A stretch of DNA of 42,490 nucleotides from Microcaldota archaeon (GTDB lineage Archaea > Micrarchaeota > Micrarchaeia > Micrarchaeales > CABMGC01). The DNA lies in contig JAJZLN010000031.1 of NCBI GenBank assembly GCA_021803425.1, forward strand, positions 1 through 42,490, written 5' to 3'. Below the pieces are notes generated by a model. It ran no database searches. It saw only the letters and a list, made by a program, of their open reading frames with translations, and had not been told where the DNA came from. Below are positions 1 through 7,080 of the stretch, in pieces (position 1 is the first letter of the stretch; each line of letters opens with the position of its first letter). A program made the translations under genes and the position numbers.

Positions 1-1115
1 TCAGTCTTTACCGAATCCCTTTCTGTATTTATTTCTCTTCCCTCATGAAGTGCGTTGATTGCAGTTTCATTTAAAAGAAAGCCCTTCTCAAGGTATTCTA
101 GCATCTTTTTGAATCCGCTTCCTGGCATGCTTATCTTACCGTGTCTCTTTAACAATTCTATTGCATTTATTGTATTTGAGATGCTGCCGTGCTTAACGCC
201 TTCCTCAAGAAGCCTTAATGCATCCTTGTCGAACATTATTAGTTCTCTTATAGTATCTTCATTAGCACCATATTTCTTTGAATAACTTGTTGCAATTTCA
301 CTTGCAGATTCTATACTCCTTATTCTTGAAACATCCACAGAATATATGGCAAGATCAGGTTCATATATGAAGCCGTATTCCTCATCACTTTCTTTTTCCC
401 TCGATGAAACAGTCATCATTGTTTCAGCATTATATGAACGCGTTTCTTTCTTAATCGGCTGGTTTGATTCTATCAGTTGCGACTGCCTTCTTTCCTCAAA
501 CCTTTCCGCATCTATAAGATTCTTTATGCCTGTTATGTTTTTAACTTCGACGCGCTCCTCACCAAGCGATATATTTAGATCAATCTTCATCTCTTTGTCT
601 ATATCTATACCAGCATAATAGAGGATGCTTCTCAGCTCATTGATGAATTCCCTCAGCTCACTTTCACTCTCCATGTCAGGTTCGGTAACTATTTCATTAA
701 GAGGTATGCCTGACCTGTTGAAATCAAGAAGTGAATATTCATCCTCACGCACTATCTTTGCTGGATCCTCTTCAAGCTGCACCCTTCTTATCCTTATCTT
801 TTTGTTCTTTATTCTGACGTACCCGTTATGGCCTACTGCACCGTCAAGCTGTGTTATTTGATAGGATTTGGGCAGGTCGGGATAAAAATATACTTTCCTC
901 AAGAAGTATGTTTCCTTGCTTATCATGCAATGCAAAGCATTTGCTACAGTGATAGTGAACTCTAGTGCAGCTTCATTGAGCATGGGCCTCGAACCAGGTA
1001 AACCCATGCATATGGGACATATTGCCGAATTGGGCTCATCTGCAGAAGTACTGCAGCTGCAGAAAAGCTTGCTCTTTGTGGGAAGCGCAACATGCACCTC
1101 AAGTCCTATTTTCAT
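1..1115 (-). CDS. gatB: Asp/Glu-tRNA amidotransferase subunit B, C-terminus cut by window edge
   Basis: GatB is the tRNA-binding and kinase subunit of GatCAB, which amidates misacylated Asp-tRNA(Asn) or Glu-tRNA(Gln). The reading frame begins with ATG at 1115 and stays open to base 1, about 371 codons, so the C-terminal tail domain is missing. The N-terminus reads MKIGLEVHVAL, followed by a zinc-type cysteine set at residues 19, 21, 33 and 36 and the family motif CMGLPGSRP. Later segments (YFYPDLPKSYQITQ, and an LLDFNRSGIPLNEIVTEPD-like stretch) are typical of the family. Its ATG overlaps the gatA stop as ATGA, so the two are translationally coupled. The GatA partner next door makes GatB much more likely than the paralogue GatE. 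Confidence 0.96.
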   Translation of the reverse strand, partial: MKIGLEVHVALPTKSKLFCSCSTSADEPNSAICPICMGLPGSRPMLNEAALEFTITVANALHCMISKETYFLRKVYFYPDLPKSYQITQLDGAVGHNGYVRIKNKKIRIRRVQLEEDPAKIVREDEYSLLDFNRSGIPLNEIVTEPDMESESELREFINELRSILYYAGIDIDKEMKIDLNISLGEERVEVKNITGIKNLIDAERFEERRQSQLIESNQPIKKETRSYNAETMMTVSSREKESDEEYGFIYEPDLAIYSVDVSRIRSIESASEIATSYSKKYGANEDTIRELIMFDKDALRLLEEGVKHGSISNTINAIELLKRHGKISMPGSGFKKMLEYLEKGFLLNETAINALHEGREINTERDSVKT

Positions 1116-2461
1116 AATGAACCCAAATTGTACTTGAACTTGTATTCGAACTCGTCTTCCCATCTTTCAGCAAAATCCAGTATAGCATAGTCATTGAAAT
1201 GATTTGTAATAAGCTGGGCACCAAGCGGCAATCCATTTACATAATCATATGGAAATGAAATATGCGGAAGCCCGCAAAGGTTTGGAGGAACTGTTATAGA
1301 GTCTATACTATATGTCTTTACTGGATCAAGATCTTTTGCTTCGTCTAATTTTGGCGGAAGTATTGGCATAGTTGGCGATATTATGAATCCATCATTTAAA
1401 GCGTCCTTGAAAGAATCTATAAGCATGTGCCGCAGCCTAAGCGCCTTTTCATAATATTTGCTCTTTACGCTCGCACTTCTTACATACGTTCCAAGAACAA
1501 GTCTCCTCTTTGCCTCTATTCCAAAAACATCTCTAGCCTCGGTAAAGAATTCATTGTATCCCAACGAAAAATCATTTACCTTATGGCCATATTTGAATCC
1601 AGTATATTTTGCAAGATTTGTAGAGGCCTCGGCCATTGATATTATGTAATATGCAGGTATGGCTTTGTCTATGAAGGGTATATCTACATGCTCTACTTTG
1701 TATCCGCTATTCTGAAGCTTTGATATAAACCTATCGAATCTGCTTAATATTTCTTCATCGACATTCTTCATGAGCTGGTTTATTATTATGAGCTTGCTTT
1801 TTCTTTCATCAGAGACTTTGTTGTCCACACATGTTGTATCATATTTGTCCCTGCCCTTTATAATATCGAATACATACCTTATGTCAGACGCACTTCTTGA
1901 TATTATGCCTATCTTATCAAGAGAGTTTGCGTAGTCTATTAGGCCGTATCTTGACACAAGACCATAGGTAGGGGTAAAACCAACAACCCCACAAAATGAA
2001 GATGGGCATGATATAGAGCCACCTGTCGATTCAGCAATTGCTGTGTGATACTTTAAGATTGAAACTGCTGCAGCAGAGCCAGAACTTGACCCACCGGCAA
2101 CCCTGGTTTCATCAAAAGGGTTGCGTACTGGATTTGCGCAATTTATTCCGAATGTTCCAAAACCAAATTCATCCATATTGGCCTTTCCGAGAAAGCCGAA
2201 ACCTTTGCTTTTTAACCTCTCCACTGCAGTTGCATCGAAAGGAGGCAAGTATCCTTCAAGTGTTTTTGATGAAGCAGTAGATTCTACTCCTTTAACGCAT
2301 ATATTGTCCTTCACACTAAAAGGGAATCCGTAATTTATTTCACGATTTATATTGTTGAAAATATGAAGCCTTCCATTAATGCCTTCAAGCTCATTTACGA
2401 GCTTTTTATAATAATCATCATGCTTATTTGTGCAGGAAAATTCCTCGATATAGCGCTTCAT
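1112..2461 (-). CDS. gatA: Asp/Glu-tRNA amidotransferase subunit A (amidase)
   Basis: GatA is the amidase-signature subunit that releases ammonia from glutamine for GatB. The protein has 449 residues, slightly short for the family because the N-terminal helical part is compact. The Lys-Ser-Ser catalytic set is visible: Lys51 in FSVKDNICVKG, the Ser cluster in GGSSSGSA (123-130) and Ser149 in STGGSISCP. The segment LGKANMDEFGFG (91-102) is also characteristic. It sits between gatC and gatB with ATGA overlaps at both junctions, so the three genes form one transcript. The same window also encodes an AsnRS, which bears on which tRNA this complex serves. Confidence 0.97.
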   Translation of the reverse strand: MKRYIEEFSCTNKHDDYYKKLVNELEGINGRLHIFNNINREINYGFPFSVKDNICVKGVESTASSKTLEGYLPPFDATAVERLKSKGFGFLGKANMDEFGFGTFGINCANPVRNPFDETRVAGGSSSGSAAAVSILKYHTAIAESTGGSISCPSSFCGVVGFTPTYGLVSRYGLIDYANSLDKIGIISRSASDIRYVFDIIKGRDKYDTTCVDNKVSDERKSKLIIINQLMKNVDEEILSRFDRFISKLQNSGYKVEHVDIPFIDKAIPAYYIISMAEASTNLAKYTGFKYGHKVNDFSLGYNEFFTEARDVFGIEAKRRLVLGTYVRSASVKSKYYEKALRLRHMLIDSFKDALNDGFIISPTMPILPPKLDEAKDLDPVKTYSIDSITVPPNLCGLPHISFPYDYVNGLPLGAQLITNHFNDYAILDFAERWEDEFEYKFKYNLGSL

Positions 2462-2730
2462 ATCTTAGGCCCCACAACATAGAATCGGTATATTTTTGAA
2501 TTTTTAAGTATCTGGTCAGTATTAGGGAATGGCTCTACGTTGTCGCTTCTTTTATTGCTTGGTATATCTATTGCCTGATATGATGGAGAATATTTGCTGC
2601 ACTCTACTGACTCTATTGTGTTGAAATACTCCAATATATTATCTATATCGGATTTTATTTTTTTATTATCTTCTTCGGAAAGTCTCAGTCTGCATGTTTT
2701 TAGAAGCCGGTCAAAGTCCTTGTCTTCCAT
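2458..2730 (-). CDS. gatC: Asp/Glu-tRNA amidotransferase subunit C
   Basis: This 90-residue protein matches GatC in length and pattern: an N-terminal helix with LLKTCRLRLSEEDNKKI, the central DIDNILEYFNTIESV segment that wraps around GatA, and a C-terminal part rich in Pro and Asn. GatC stabilises the GatA-GatB interface and is not catalytic. It is the first gene of gatCAB, and its stop overlaps the gatA ATG. An AT-rich element at 2772-2783 lies about 45 bases upstream and can serve as its TATA box. The assignment rests largely on position and the short conserved core, since GatC is weakly conserved. Confidence 0.92.
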   Translation of the reverse strand: MEDKDFDRLLKTCRLRLSEEDNKKIKSDIDNILEYFNTIESVECSKYSPSYQAIDIPSNKRSDNVEPFPNTDQILKNSKIYRFYVVGPKI

Positions 2731-2771
2731 AACCTTACCTAATTTACCTGATCAAATAAACATTGTAAGAA

Positions 2772-2783
2772 CATATTTATATG
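2772..2783. promoter_or_regulatory. Bidirectional TATA box between gatC and tRNA-Ser
   Basis: The sequence CATATTTATATG reads as a TATA-like element on both strands. On the plus strand TTTATAT lies about 26 bases before the mature tRNA-Ser 5' end. On the minus strand TATAAATA lies about 45 bases before the gatC ATG, leaving room for a short leader. Archaeal TATA boxes are normally centred about 26-28 bases upstream of transcription start. Use in both directions is inferred from position only. Confidence 0.6.
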
Positions 2784-2807
2784 ATTTGGCACAGAATAAG
2801 GTCTTGT

Positions 2808-2928
2808 GCCAAGGTGGCGGAATCCGGTATCGCGCTGGTCTTGAGTTTACCTCAAGAGCTGATCTTGATGATGCAAAAAGCCAACCAGTTCCCGCAAGGG
2901 ATTTAGGGTTCAAATCCCTACCTTGGCG
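2808..2928 (+). tRNA. tRNA-Ser (anticodon UGA) with an intron
   Basis: The acceptor stem GCCAAGG pairs with CCTTGGC (2921-2927), followed by discriminator G2928. The T arm is TAGGG-TTCAAAT-CCCTA. The long variable arm contains TCCC-GCAA-GGGA, the class II form used by tRNA-Ser and tRNA-Leu. The anticodon stem CTGGT (2835-2839) pairs with ACCAG (2884-2888) only if 37 bases (2846-2882) are removed. The spliced loop is then CTTGAGA, with anticodon TGA at 2842-2844. Discriminator G and the UGA anticodon fit serine rather than leucine. The 3' CCA is not encoded. A TATA-like element lies at 2776-2782. Confidence 0.93.
2846..2882 (+). other. tRNA intron at canonical position 37/38
   Basis: Removing 2846-2882 restores a five-pair anticodon stem and a seven-base loop in the tRNA-Ser. 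Fitting a bulge-helix-bulge motif, exon bases CTTG (2840-2843) face AAAG (2877-2880), giving three pairs and one G-A mismatch, so the motif looks relaxed. In the precursor, CTTGAG (2840-2845, containing the anticodon) is perfectly complementary to CTCAAG (2851-2856) in the intron, which would sequester the anticodon in a competing hairpin. The exact splice sites are inferred. Confidence 0.75.
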
Positions 2929-3276
2929 TTTGCCTTAACATTCGGTTTGATGTGGTCACGCGTATACGAGCATTTTGAATAGTATAAACGCGCAAACCGC
3001 GTAACATCCTCTTGATATACAAGTTCAAACTTGCAAGACAAGGCGACCTAAGAGCCTCCAGAACAGGAGAGGCTTATAGTAATTTCCAAGTTAGCATTTG
3101 GCAACCTGTGCGAAACCGTAGCAAGGTATTACGATTCTTACGTTGGTCAAGTTTAGCGTATAAGAAGTAGGCTTAATATACAACTTTATCTACAAAGCTT
3201 CAAAGGATATCCTTTTGGTCGGATTATAACTGCTTTGGTAGTATATGGCATCGGTATGTAAAAGGAGGTTTCAACA
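2929..3276. other. Intergenic region, no gene assigned; several inverted repeats
   Basis: No start-to-stop gene is convincing here. On the plus strand the frame 2990-3168 is open for about 60 codons but has no start codon and no recognisable domain. Structure is visible: CAAGTT-CA-AACTTG at 3020-3033, a hairpin with AGCC...GGCT and TCC...GGA around 3053-3074, and a perfect 14-base palindrome AAAGGATATCCTTT at 3202-3215. A perfect Shine-Dalgarno-like AAAGGAGGT (3261-3269) lies just before the converging YVTN gene but leads to no start codon. This could be a decayed gene or a structured RNA; neither is proven. Confidence 0.4.
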
Positions 3277-4497
3277 TCAAGTCGATATCACGCTTACACT
3301 CCCGCTACCTTCGTTTGCAACATAAATGTAGTTATCCCCTGATGTCACGCCTGCAGAGTTCCATCCGACCGTTAGATATGTGCTGGAGAGGGTGTTATTT
3401 ACAGTATTTATTAGGGTTACATGCTTGTTGCCAATGCCGCTTACATACATGTAGCCGTTTGAGTATGCGATTCCGACTGGCCAACCAACAAAAGTGGGTT
3501 CTCTTATACTTATGTTCTGTGTAACATTTTTAGTCGTCGTGTTTATGGCAACTACCTGTTCATTTCCCAGGAGTGTGACATAGACATAACCATTATTTCC
3601 GTAGGCTATCGCAGCAGGCTGTTCCCCTACACTTACATTCTTCATGAGTGTGTTATTTGTAGTGTTTATAATGCTAACAAATGACGGTGAGCCTCCGTTT
3701 ATGTTTAAGATGTACACATACCCGTTTGCATATCCCACCCCAGAAGGCATGAAAGGATCACTGACATTTTTTATTGTCAGCCCGGTAGCCGCATTTATGA
3801 TGCTGACGTTATTTCCCCCAAAATCGGCAACATACAGATAGCCATTGGCGTATGCTATGCCGGATGGTTCCTGTCCAGTACTTATCGTGCCAGTTACAGA
3901 ATTTGTCTTTGTGCTTATAACACTGACATTATTGCTTCCATAATTTGTTATGTATATATTGTCATTGCCATATGCTATGCCGACAGGTCCTGTGCCATGT
4001 CCTACACCAGTGTAATAATCATTTTCAAATAATTCATTTGGATGCAATCCGACAGTTATATTCTTCGTTATAGCATAGGTCGAGGCGTTTATAACCGTGA
4101 CAACATTTCCGGAATTTTGCACCACATACAGATAGCCATTGGCGTATAATATACTATTTGGATGCCCACCCACAGTAATGTTCATAACCAGTTTACCTAT
4201 CTGGGAACTTTGATTTGCAGTAGATGTTGCTGGGAGCTGCTCACAAAGCGGAGGACTGGAACTGGTATTAATGTAAAAGCCGGAAGGGCATTGATAAGGT
4301 TGACACTTTGGAGGATTGGCGCTGGTATTAAGATATTCTCCAGACGGACAGCCTGGATACGCAGTGGTAAGTACAGAAAAGCCCGACCCCTGTGAAGGAC
4401 TTGGGCTTTTAGATGGCAATAGAAGAACTGCGGCAACTATAATTATGATTATTATTACAAACCCTACCAACGCTGTATTCTGCTTTACCTTTACCAT
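3277..4497 (-). CDS. Membrane-anchored seven-bladed YVTN beta-propeller surface protein
   Basis: The protein has 406 residues. An N-terminal hydrophobic helix (about 9-27, very Ile-rich) acts as signal or membrane anchor. A linker follows with two copies of a Cys-bounded motif, CPSGEYLNTSANPPKC (50-65) and CPSGFYINTSSSPPLC (70-85). From about residue 105 to the end there are seven repeats of roughly 40 residues with the core GIAYANGYLYV...NVSVINT, the YVTN/S-layer-type beta-propeller pattern. Many NxS/NxT sites fit a glycosylated outer-surface protein. Proteins of this family are often S-layer components or adhesins; the ligand is unknown. The start ATG overlaps the end of a small upstream frame. 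Strong TATA-like sequences lie at 4690-4714. Confidence 0.88.
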   Translation of the reverse strand: MVKVKQNTALVGFVIIIIIIVAAVLLLPSKSPSPSQGSGFSVLTTAYPGCPSGEYLNTSANPPKCQPYQCPSGFYINTSSSPPLCEQLPATSTANQSSQIGKLVMNITVGGHPNSILYANGYLYVVQNSGNVVTVINASTYAITKNITVGLHPNELFENDYYTGVGHGTGPVGIAYGNDNIYITNYGSNNVSVISTKTNSVTGTISTGQEPSGIAYANGYLYVADFGGNNVSIINAATGLTIKNVSDPFMPSGVGYANGYVYILNINGGSPSFVSIINTTNNTLMKNVSVGEQPAAIAYGNNGYVYVTLLGNEQVVAINTTTKNVTQNISIREPTFVGWPVGIAYSNGYMYVSGIGNKHVTLINTVNNTLSSTYLTVGWNSAGVTSGDNYIYVANEGSGSVSVIST

Positions 4498-4643
4498 AGT
4501 ATGAATTGAGTCGTAAGATTTAATAACTTAACCTCGTCTATGTTCTCCTCTGTAATGGACCGCTTATACCCTTCCGAAGCCTTGGCGTCAAGCCAAGATG
4601 CAAGGTCGTCGCTAAGAAATACTACAATTTTCCTGCTTTTCAT
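4491..4643 (-). pseudogene. Possible truncated ribbon-helix-helix (CopG-like) protein, 50 codons
   Basis: A short frame starts with ATG at 4643. Its first 28 residues (MKSRKIVVFLSDDLASWLDA then KASEGYKRS) look like the beta-strand and first helix of a ribbon-helix-helix DNA-binding protein. The expected second helix (S-x-x-I-R-x-x-L type) is not seen; instead the frame continues as ITEENIDEVKLLNL and stops inside the start of the YVTN gene, overlapping it by 7 bases. It may be a decayed antitoxin- or regulator-like gene, or a functional mini-protein leading the YVTN transcript. TATA-like elements at 4690-4698 and 4703-4714 lie at a suitable distance. Confidence 0.45.
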
Positions 4644-4807
4644 GATGTCTTCCCAGGTATCCAGAATATCTTTTACCTTAGTATATGATTATATAGACGA
4701 GTAAATATATAAAGATATAGGAGTTAATGGAAGTTTGAGTATAGTCAGACGCATAATAGGATTTGTAACAACCAGCCCGCCGTTCTACCTTGGCGTGTAT
4801 TTTTAGT

Positions 4808-4906
4808 TTAGCTTTGGTAAATTTCGTCGTGATGAGCGTAATCTTCAATCCAAACGGTGTAGGCAGATTTATCTACATAGTAAGTTATTACAAAACTTTT
4901 CAACAT
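4808..4906 (-). CDS. Hypothetical 32-residue peptide, doubtful
   Basis: The frame starts with ATG at 4906 and encodes MLKSFVITYYVDKSAYTVWI followed by EDYAHHDEIYQS. The alternating hydrophobic pattern could form a short beta-hairpin with an acidic tail. The hairpin at 4917-4956 lies directly upstream in its 5' leader. I recognise no family. It could be a fragment of a longer decayed gene or a chance frame. Confidence 0.2.
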   Translation of the reverse strand: MLKSFVITYYVDKSAYTVWIEDYAHHDEIYQS

Positions 4907-4916
4907 ATGCACTCTC

Positions 4917-4956
4917 CTTAGGTATTTCCTACTCGCAGTAGGATGGTCTACCTAAG
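4917..4956. repeat. Imperfect inverted repeat (hairpin)
   Basis: The outer arms CTTAGGTA (4917-4924) and TACCTAAG (4949-4956) pair perfectly over 8 bases. An asymmetric internal loop (TTT against ATGGTC) follows, then inner arms CCTACT and AGTAGG (6 pairs) around a CGC triloop. It lies in an intergenic gap far from either neighbouring gene. Hairpins like this mark IS200/IS605 ends, RNA elements or terminators; none of these is established here. Confidence 0.7.
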
Positions 4957-5124
4957 AGCATATCCATTTTGTCGTCATAGATAAAATAACAGCATTTTGT
5001 GCATAAGTTACTCAAATATACCGTATTGAATAATTATCTGGTTTTCTGAGGATTTCGCGGTACAAAGCCACGTGACTGTATTAATTTAAATATGAGAATA
5101 GATAATAATATCTTATAGGTTTTT

Positions 5125-5772
5125 ATGGCAGAAGAAAGGGATTTGGTATCGATTTTAAGGGAGAAACAGCTTATTAGGGTAGCCTATGATATAGACCAGA
5201 CTACTGCCTTGGTTCATCCCCTCATGATTTCAAATTTCAATGTGGCAAATGGAACAAACTTCACTGTTAAGGATCATGTTGACTGGGATTTCAAGGCTCT
5301 TGGGTCAAATTACATGGAAATGATGCCGTTTTATGCCAAGGTTTGGATAAACCAATGGAGGCAGATACCACTTCTTGGTAATGCTGACAACATTAAGGAT
5401 ATTGGCAGATATTATGACTTCAGCTTTCTTACCACAAGAAGCCTAACAATGGCGGAAGTCACTGGCAGGACCATAAACACGATGGGCAAATGGCTAAAGA
5501 TGAAGAAGCTTGATGGCATTCCTGTCGAGATATGCGATCCTAAGCAGAATAAGGCAAGGGATTTCGATCGCGACGTCTACGTGGACGATTCACCTAGACT
5601 TGCAGATACAGTGCAGAATATGGAGGGAAAATTCATGTTGTTAATAGACCAGAGATATAATAGGGAGGTCAAGGACACTGACAATATAATGAGAGTAACT
5701 GCAGATGATGCAGCTAAGGTTTTGATGAGCGCCGCCAGAATTGAATCAGTGAGAAAGGTCAGGAGAATATAG
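5125..5772 (+). CDS. HAD-superfamily phosphatase, 5'(3')-deoxyribonucleotidase-like
   Basis: The 215-residue protein carries HAD motifs: DIDQT at 22-26 (nucleophile Asp22 and acid Asp24), LTTRS at 102-106 with the motif II Thr, and DRDVYVDDSPRL (148-159) with the acidic motif IV pair Asp154-Asp155. The overall pattern resembles the NT5C/5' deoxyribonucleotidase group, which dephosphorylates nucleoside monophosphates. The next gene is thymidine kinase, which catalyses the opposite step for dT, and this supports a nucleotide role. A TATA box at 5085-5093 sits about 35 bases upstream. The exact substrate is not determinable from sequence. Confidence 0.78.
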   Translation: MAEERDLVSILREKQLIRVAYDIDQTTALVHPLMISNFNVANGTNFTVKDHVDWDFKALGSNYMEMMPFYAKVWINQWRQIPLLGNADNIKDIGRYYDFSFLTTRSLTMAEVTGRTINTMGKWLKMKKLDGIPVEICDPKQNKARDFDRDVYVDDSPRLADTVQNMEGKFMLLIDQRYNREVKDTDNIMRVTADDAAKVLMSAARIESVRKVRRI

Positions 5773-5818
5773 ATTATTTATTATTATTTTCGTACCTTAA
5801 TTAATTAGGGGCTTTGAT

Positions 5819-6403
5819 ATGTCTAATTCAGGAAAATTGATAATAATAACCGGGCCGATGTTCGCTGGGAAGACCACCAGACTTATAAAAGAAATGCGCA
5901 ATGCGCAAAAATCTAAAAAACGCGTCATACTATTCAAATCAGCCATAGACAATAGATACAGCGAATCTGAGGTAGTATCACATGATGGAGACAAGCTTCC
6001 TGCTGCCACTTTACCTGATGGAGAGAAATGCATTGAAACGCTGCTTGAAGCAGCCAAAAATTATGATGTAATTGGGATTGATGAAGGACACTTCTGGGAT
6101 ACTACAGATGGATTCGCGAAGACGTTGAATGAAATTGCCTTTAAATCAAAGTCAGTCTATGTTTCTATGCTTAATCGTCACTCGGACGATGGAAATTCAT
6201 TCAATGTGGCAAATGAGCTCCTGCCGCTTGCAGATTATGTGGACTTTGTAAAGACAAAATGCTCAAAGTGCGGAAAGAGGGCATCTTTTACTCAGAGAAT
6301 CACGCCTTATCCCGTTCTTGATGGAAAAATAGCATATGTTGGCGGCAAAGGAGATTATGAGGCAAGGTGCAGAACCTGTTTTACACCTACACCAAAGGAA
6401 TAG
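5819..6403 (+). CDS. tdk: Thymidine kinase (type II, zinc-containing)
   Basis: The protein phosphorylates thymidine to dTMP with ATP (salvage pathway). Its 194 residues match the family length. Visible features are the P-loop GPMFAGKTT at 12-20, the DEGHFW segment with Asp88-Glu89 (catalytic base region), and four zinc cysteines at 148, 151, 184 and 187. The YVGGKGDYEARC stretch near the end corresponds to the lasso that closes over thymidine. It follows the nucleotidase-like gene in the same direction with a 46-base gap, suggesting co-regulated deoxynucleotide salvage. Confidence 0.95.
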   Translation: MSNSGKLIIITGPMFAGKTTRLIKEMRNAQKSKKRVILFKSAIDNRYSESEVVSHDGDKLPAATLPDGEKCIETLLEAAKNYDVIGIDEGHFWDTTDGFAKTLNEIAFKSKSVYVSMLNRHSDDGNSFNVANELLPLADYVDFVKTKCSKCGKRASFTQRITPYPVLDGKIAYVGGKGDYEARCRTCFTPTPKE

Positions 6404-6564
6404 GTAAGTATCAGCGTCCCGATATTGTAAATAACCTTAACATCAGTCTAATTAGACAGAGTAGTATAAAAATAAGGAGCATAAGATAGAACCGAAGATA
6501 CGATAGCCAAAATTAATGCAGTGATAGACTATAAGGTATCTAAATATAGAGGCATAATAAAAAT

Positions 6565-6801
6565 GTGAAGCTGGAGCCCATAGCAAATGAAGAATTCAAC
6601 GCGCTGGTGGAATTAGAATTGACCGGTGCAGATGAGAGGCCATGGCTTGTGACTCAATTTGCATTTATTGCAGAGCATGCCATAGAGGTAGATGCAAAGA
6701 ATTGGACAAAAGAACTGCTGAATAAAGCAAAAAAATTTATACAGAATGCATTGAGGCTGGCGGAGATTTTTCTGAACTCCAAGATATACCACAGACGCTG
6801 A
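6565..6801 (+). CDS. Hypothetical small acidic protein (78 residues)
   Basis: The frame begins with GTG at 6565 (the overlapping ATG at 6563 is followed at once by a stop). The product is mostly helical, acidic in the N-terminal half (EPIANEEFNALVELELTGADE) and basic at the C-terminus (KKFIQNALRLAEIFLNSKIYHRR). No family is recognised. It faces the DUF167 gene, whose end lies 6 bases away. Codon content is similar to its neighbours. It may be a real small protein, but the weak start keeps confidence low. Confidence 0.4.
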   Translation: MKLEPIANEEFNALVELELTGADERPWLVTQFAFIAEHAIEVDAKNWTKELLNKAKKFIQNALRLAEIFLNSKIYHRR

Positions 6802-6807
6802 AAACTG

Positions 6808-7080
6808 TTAATAAAAAGTTAATAAAAACGCAATAGATAATAACTTAGAGAATGTAGGATGCTCATCTATTTCAATGATTTTGCTCCTGCTTTTGAGCCC
6901 GCTGAGAATGCATATGCCCGATTTTTTCACGTTGAAATGCTCTGATAATATCTCAATCAGCCTTTCATTTGCCCTGCCTCCGTTCGCAGGTGCATCCACT
7001 CTTGCCTTATAATTTGCATCTGAAACCTTTATGACCCCAGCCTTCTTTGCATTAGCCGTTACCCTTACTGATATACGCAT
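6808..7080 (-). CDS. DUF167 / YggU family protein
   Basis: The 90-residue protein has the YggU core: a basic N-terminal strand (MRISVRVTANAKKAGV), YKARVDAPANGGRANERLIEILSEHF, and a GLKSRSKIIEI strand near the end. The APANGGRAN loop with its conserved Ala, Asn and Gly residues is the family hallmark. The family is widespread and small, with an alpha-beta fold and no established biochemical role. The C-terminus ends in a hydrophobic tail (SIAFLLTFY), an unusual addition. A TATA-like CCATATAATAAC lies about 40 bases upstream. Confidence 0.9.
   Translation of the reverse strand: MRISVRVTANAKKAGVIKVSDANYKARVDAPANGGRANERLIEILSEHFNVKKSGICILSGLKSRSKIIEIDEHPTFSKLLSIAFLLTFY

Larger units (their letters stand above)
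4644..5124. other. Intergenic region with strong hairpin and promoters
   Basis: This 480-base stretch contains minus-strand TATA-like elements (4690-4714) for the upstream genes, a 32-codon minus-strand frame (4808-4906) and an imperfect hairpin at 4917-4956. A plus-strand TATA box TTTAAATAT at 5085-5093 serves the following phosphatase gene. No other gene was found. The rest has many stops in all frames. Confidence 0.5.

Noticed and set aside
1-1115. GatE rather than GatB
   Set aside because: The gene is coupled to gatA and gatC, and no GatD or the GatE insertion domain is seen in the visible part.
2808-2928. tRNA-Leu or tRNA with anticodon UUA inside a CTTGA/TCAAG stem
   Set aside because: The alternative stem puts the loop at the wrong distance from the D arm and gives an anticodon matching a stop codon; the intron model gives a normal stem, loop CTTGAGA and G discriminator typical of tRNA-Ser.
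2990-3168. 60-codon open frame as a transposase remnant
   Set aside because: It has no start codon and no recognisable transposase motif, so it is mentioned only as part of the intergenic region.
3277-4497. CRISPR-like or tandem DNA repeats in the YVTN gene
   Set aside because: The periodicity reflects diverged protein repeats of the beta-propeller; no regular spacers or identical repeats are present.
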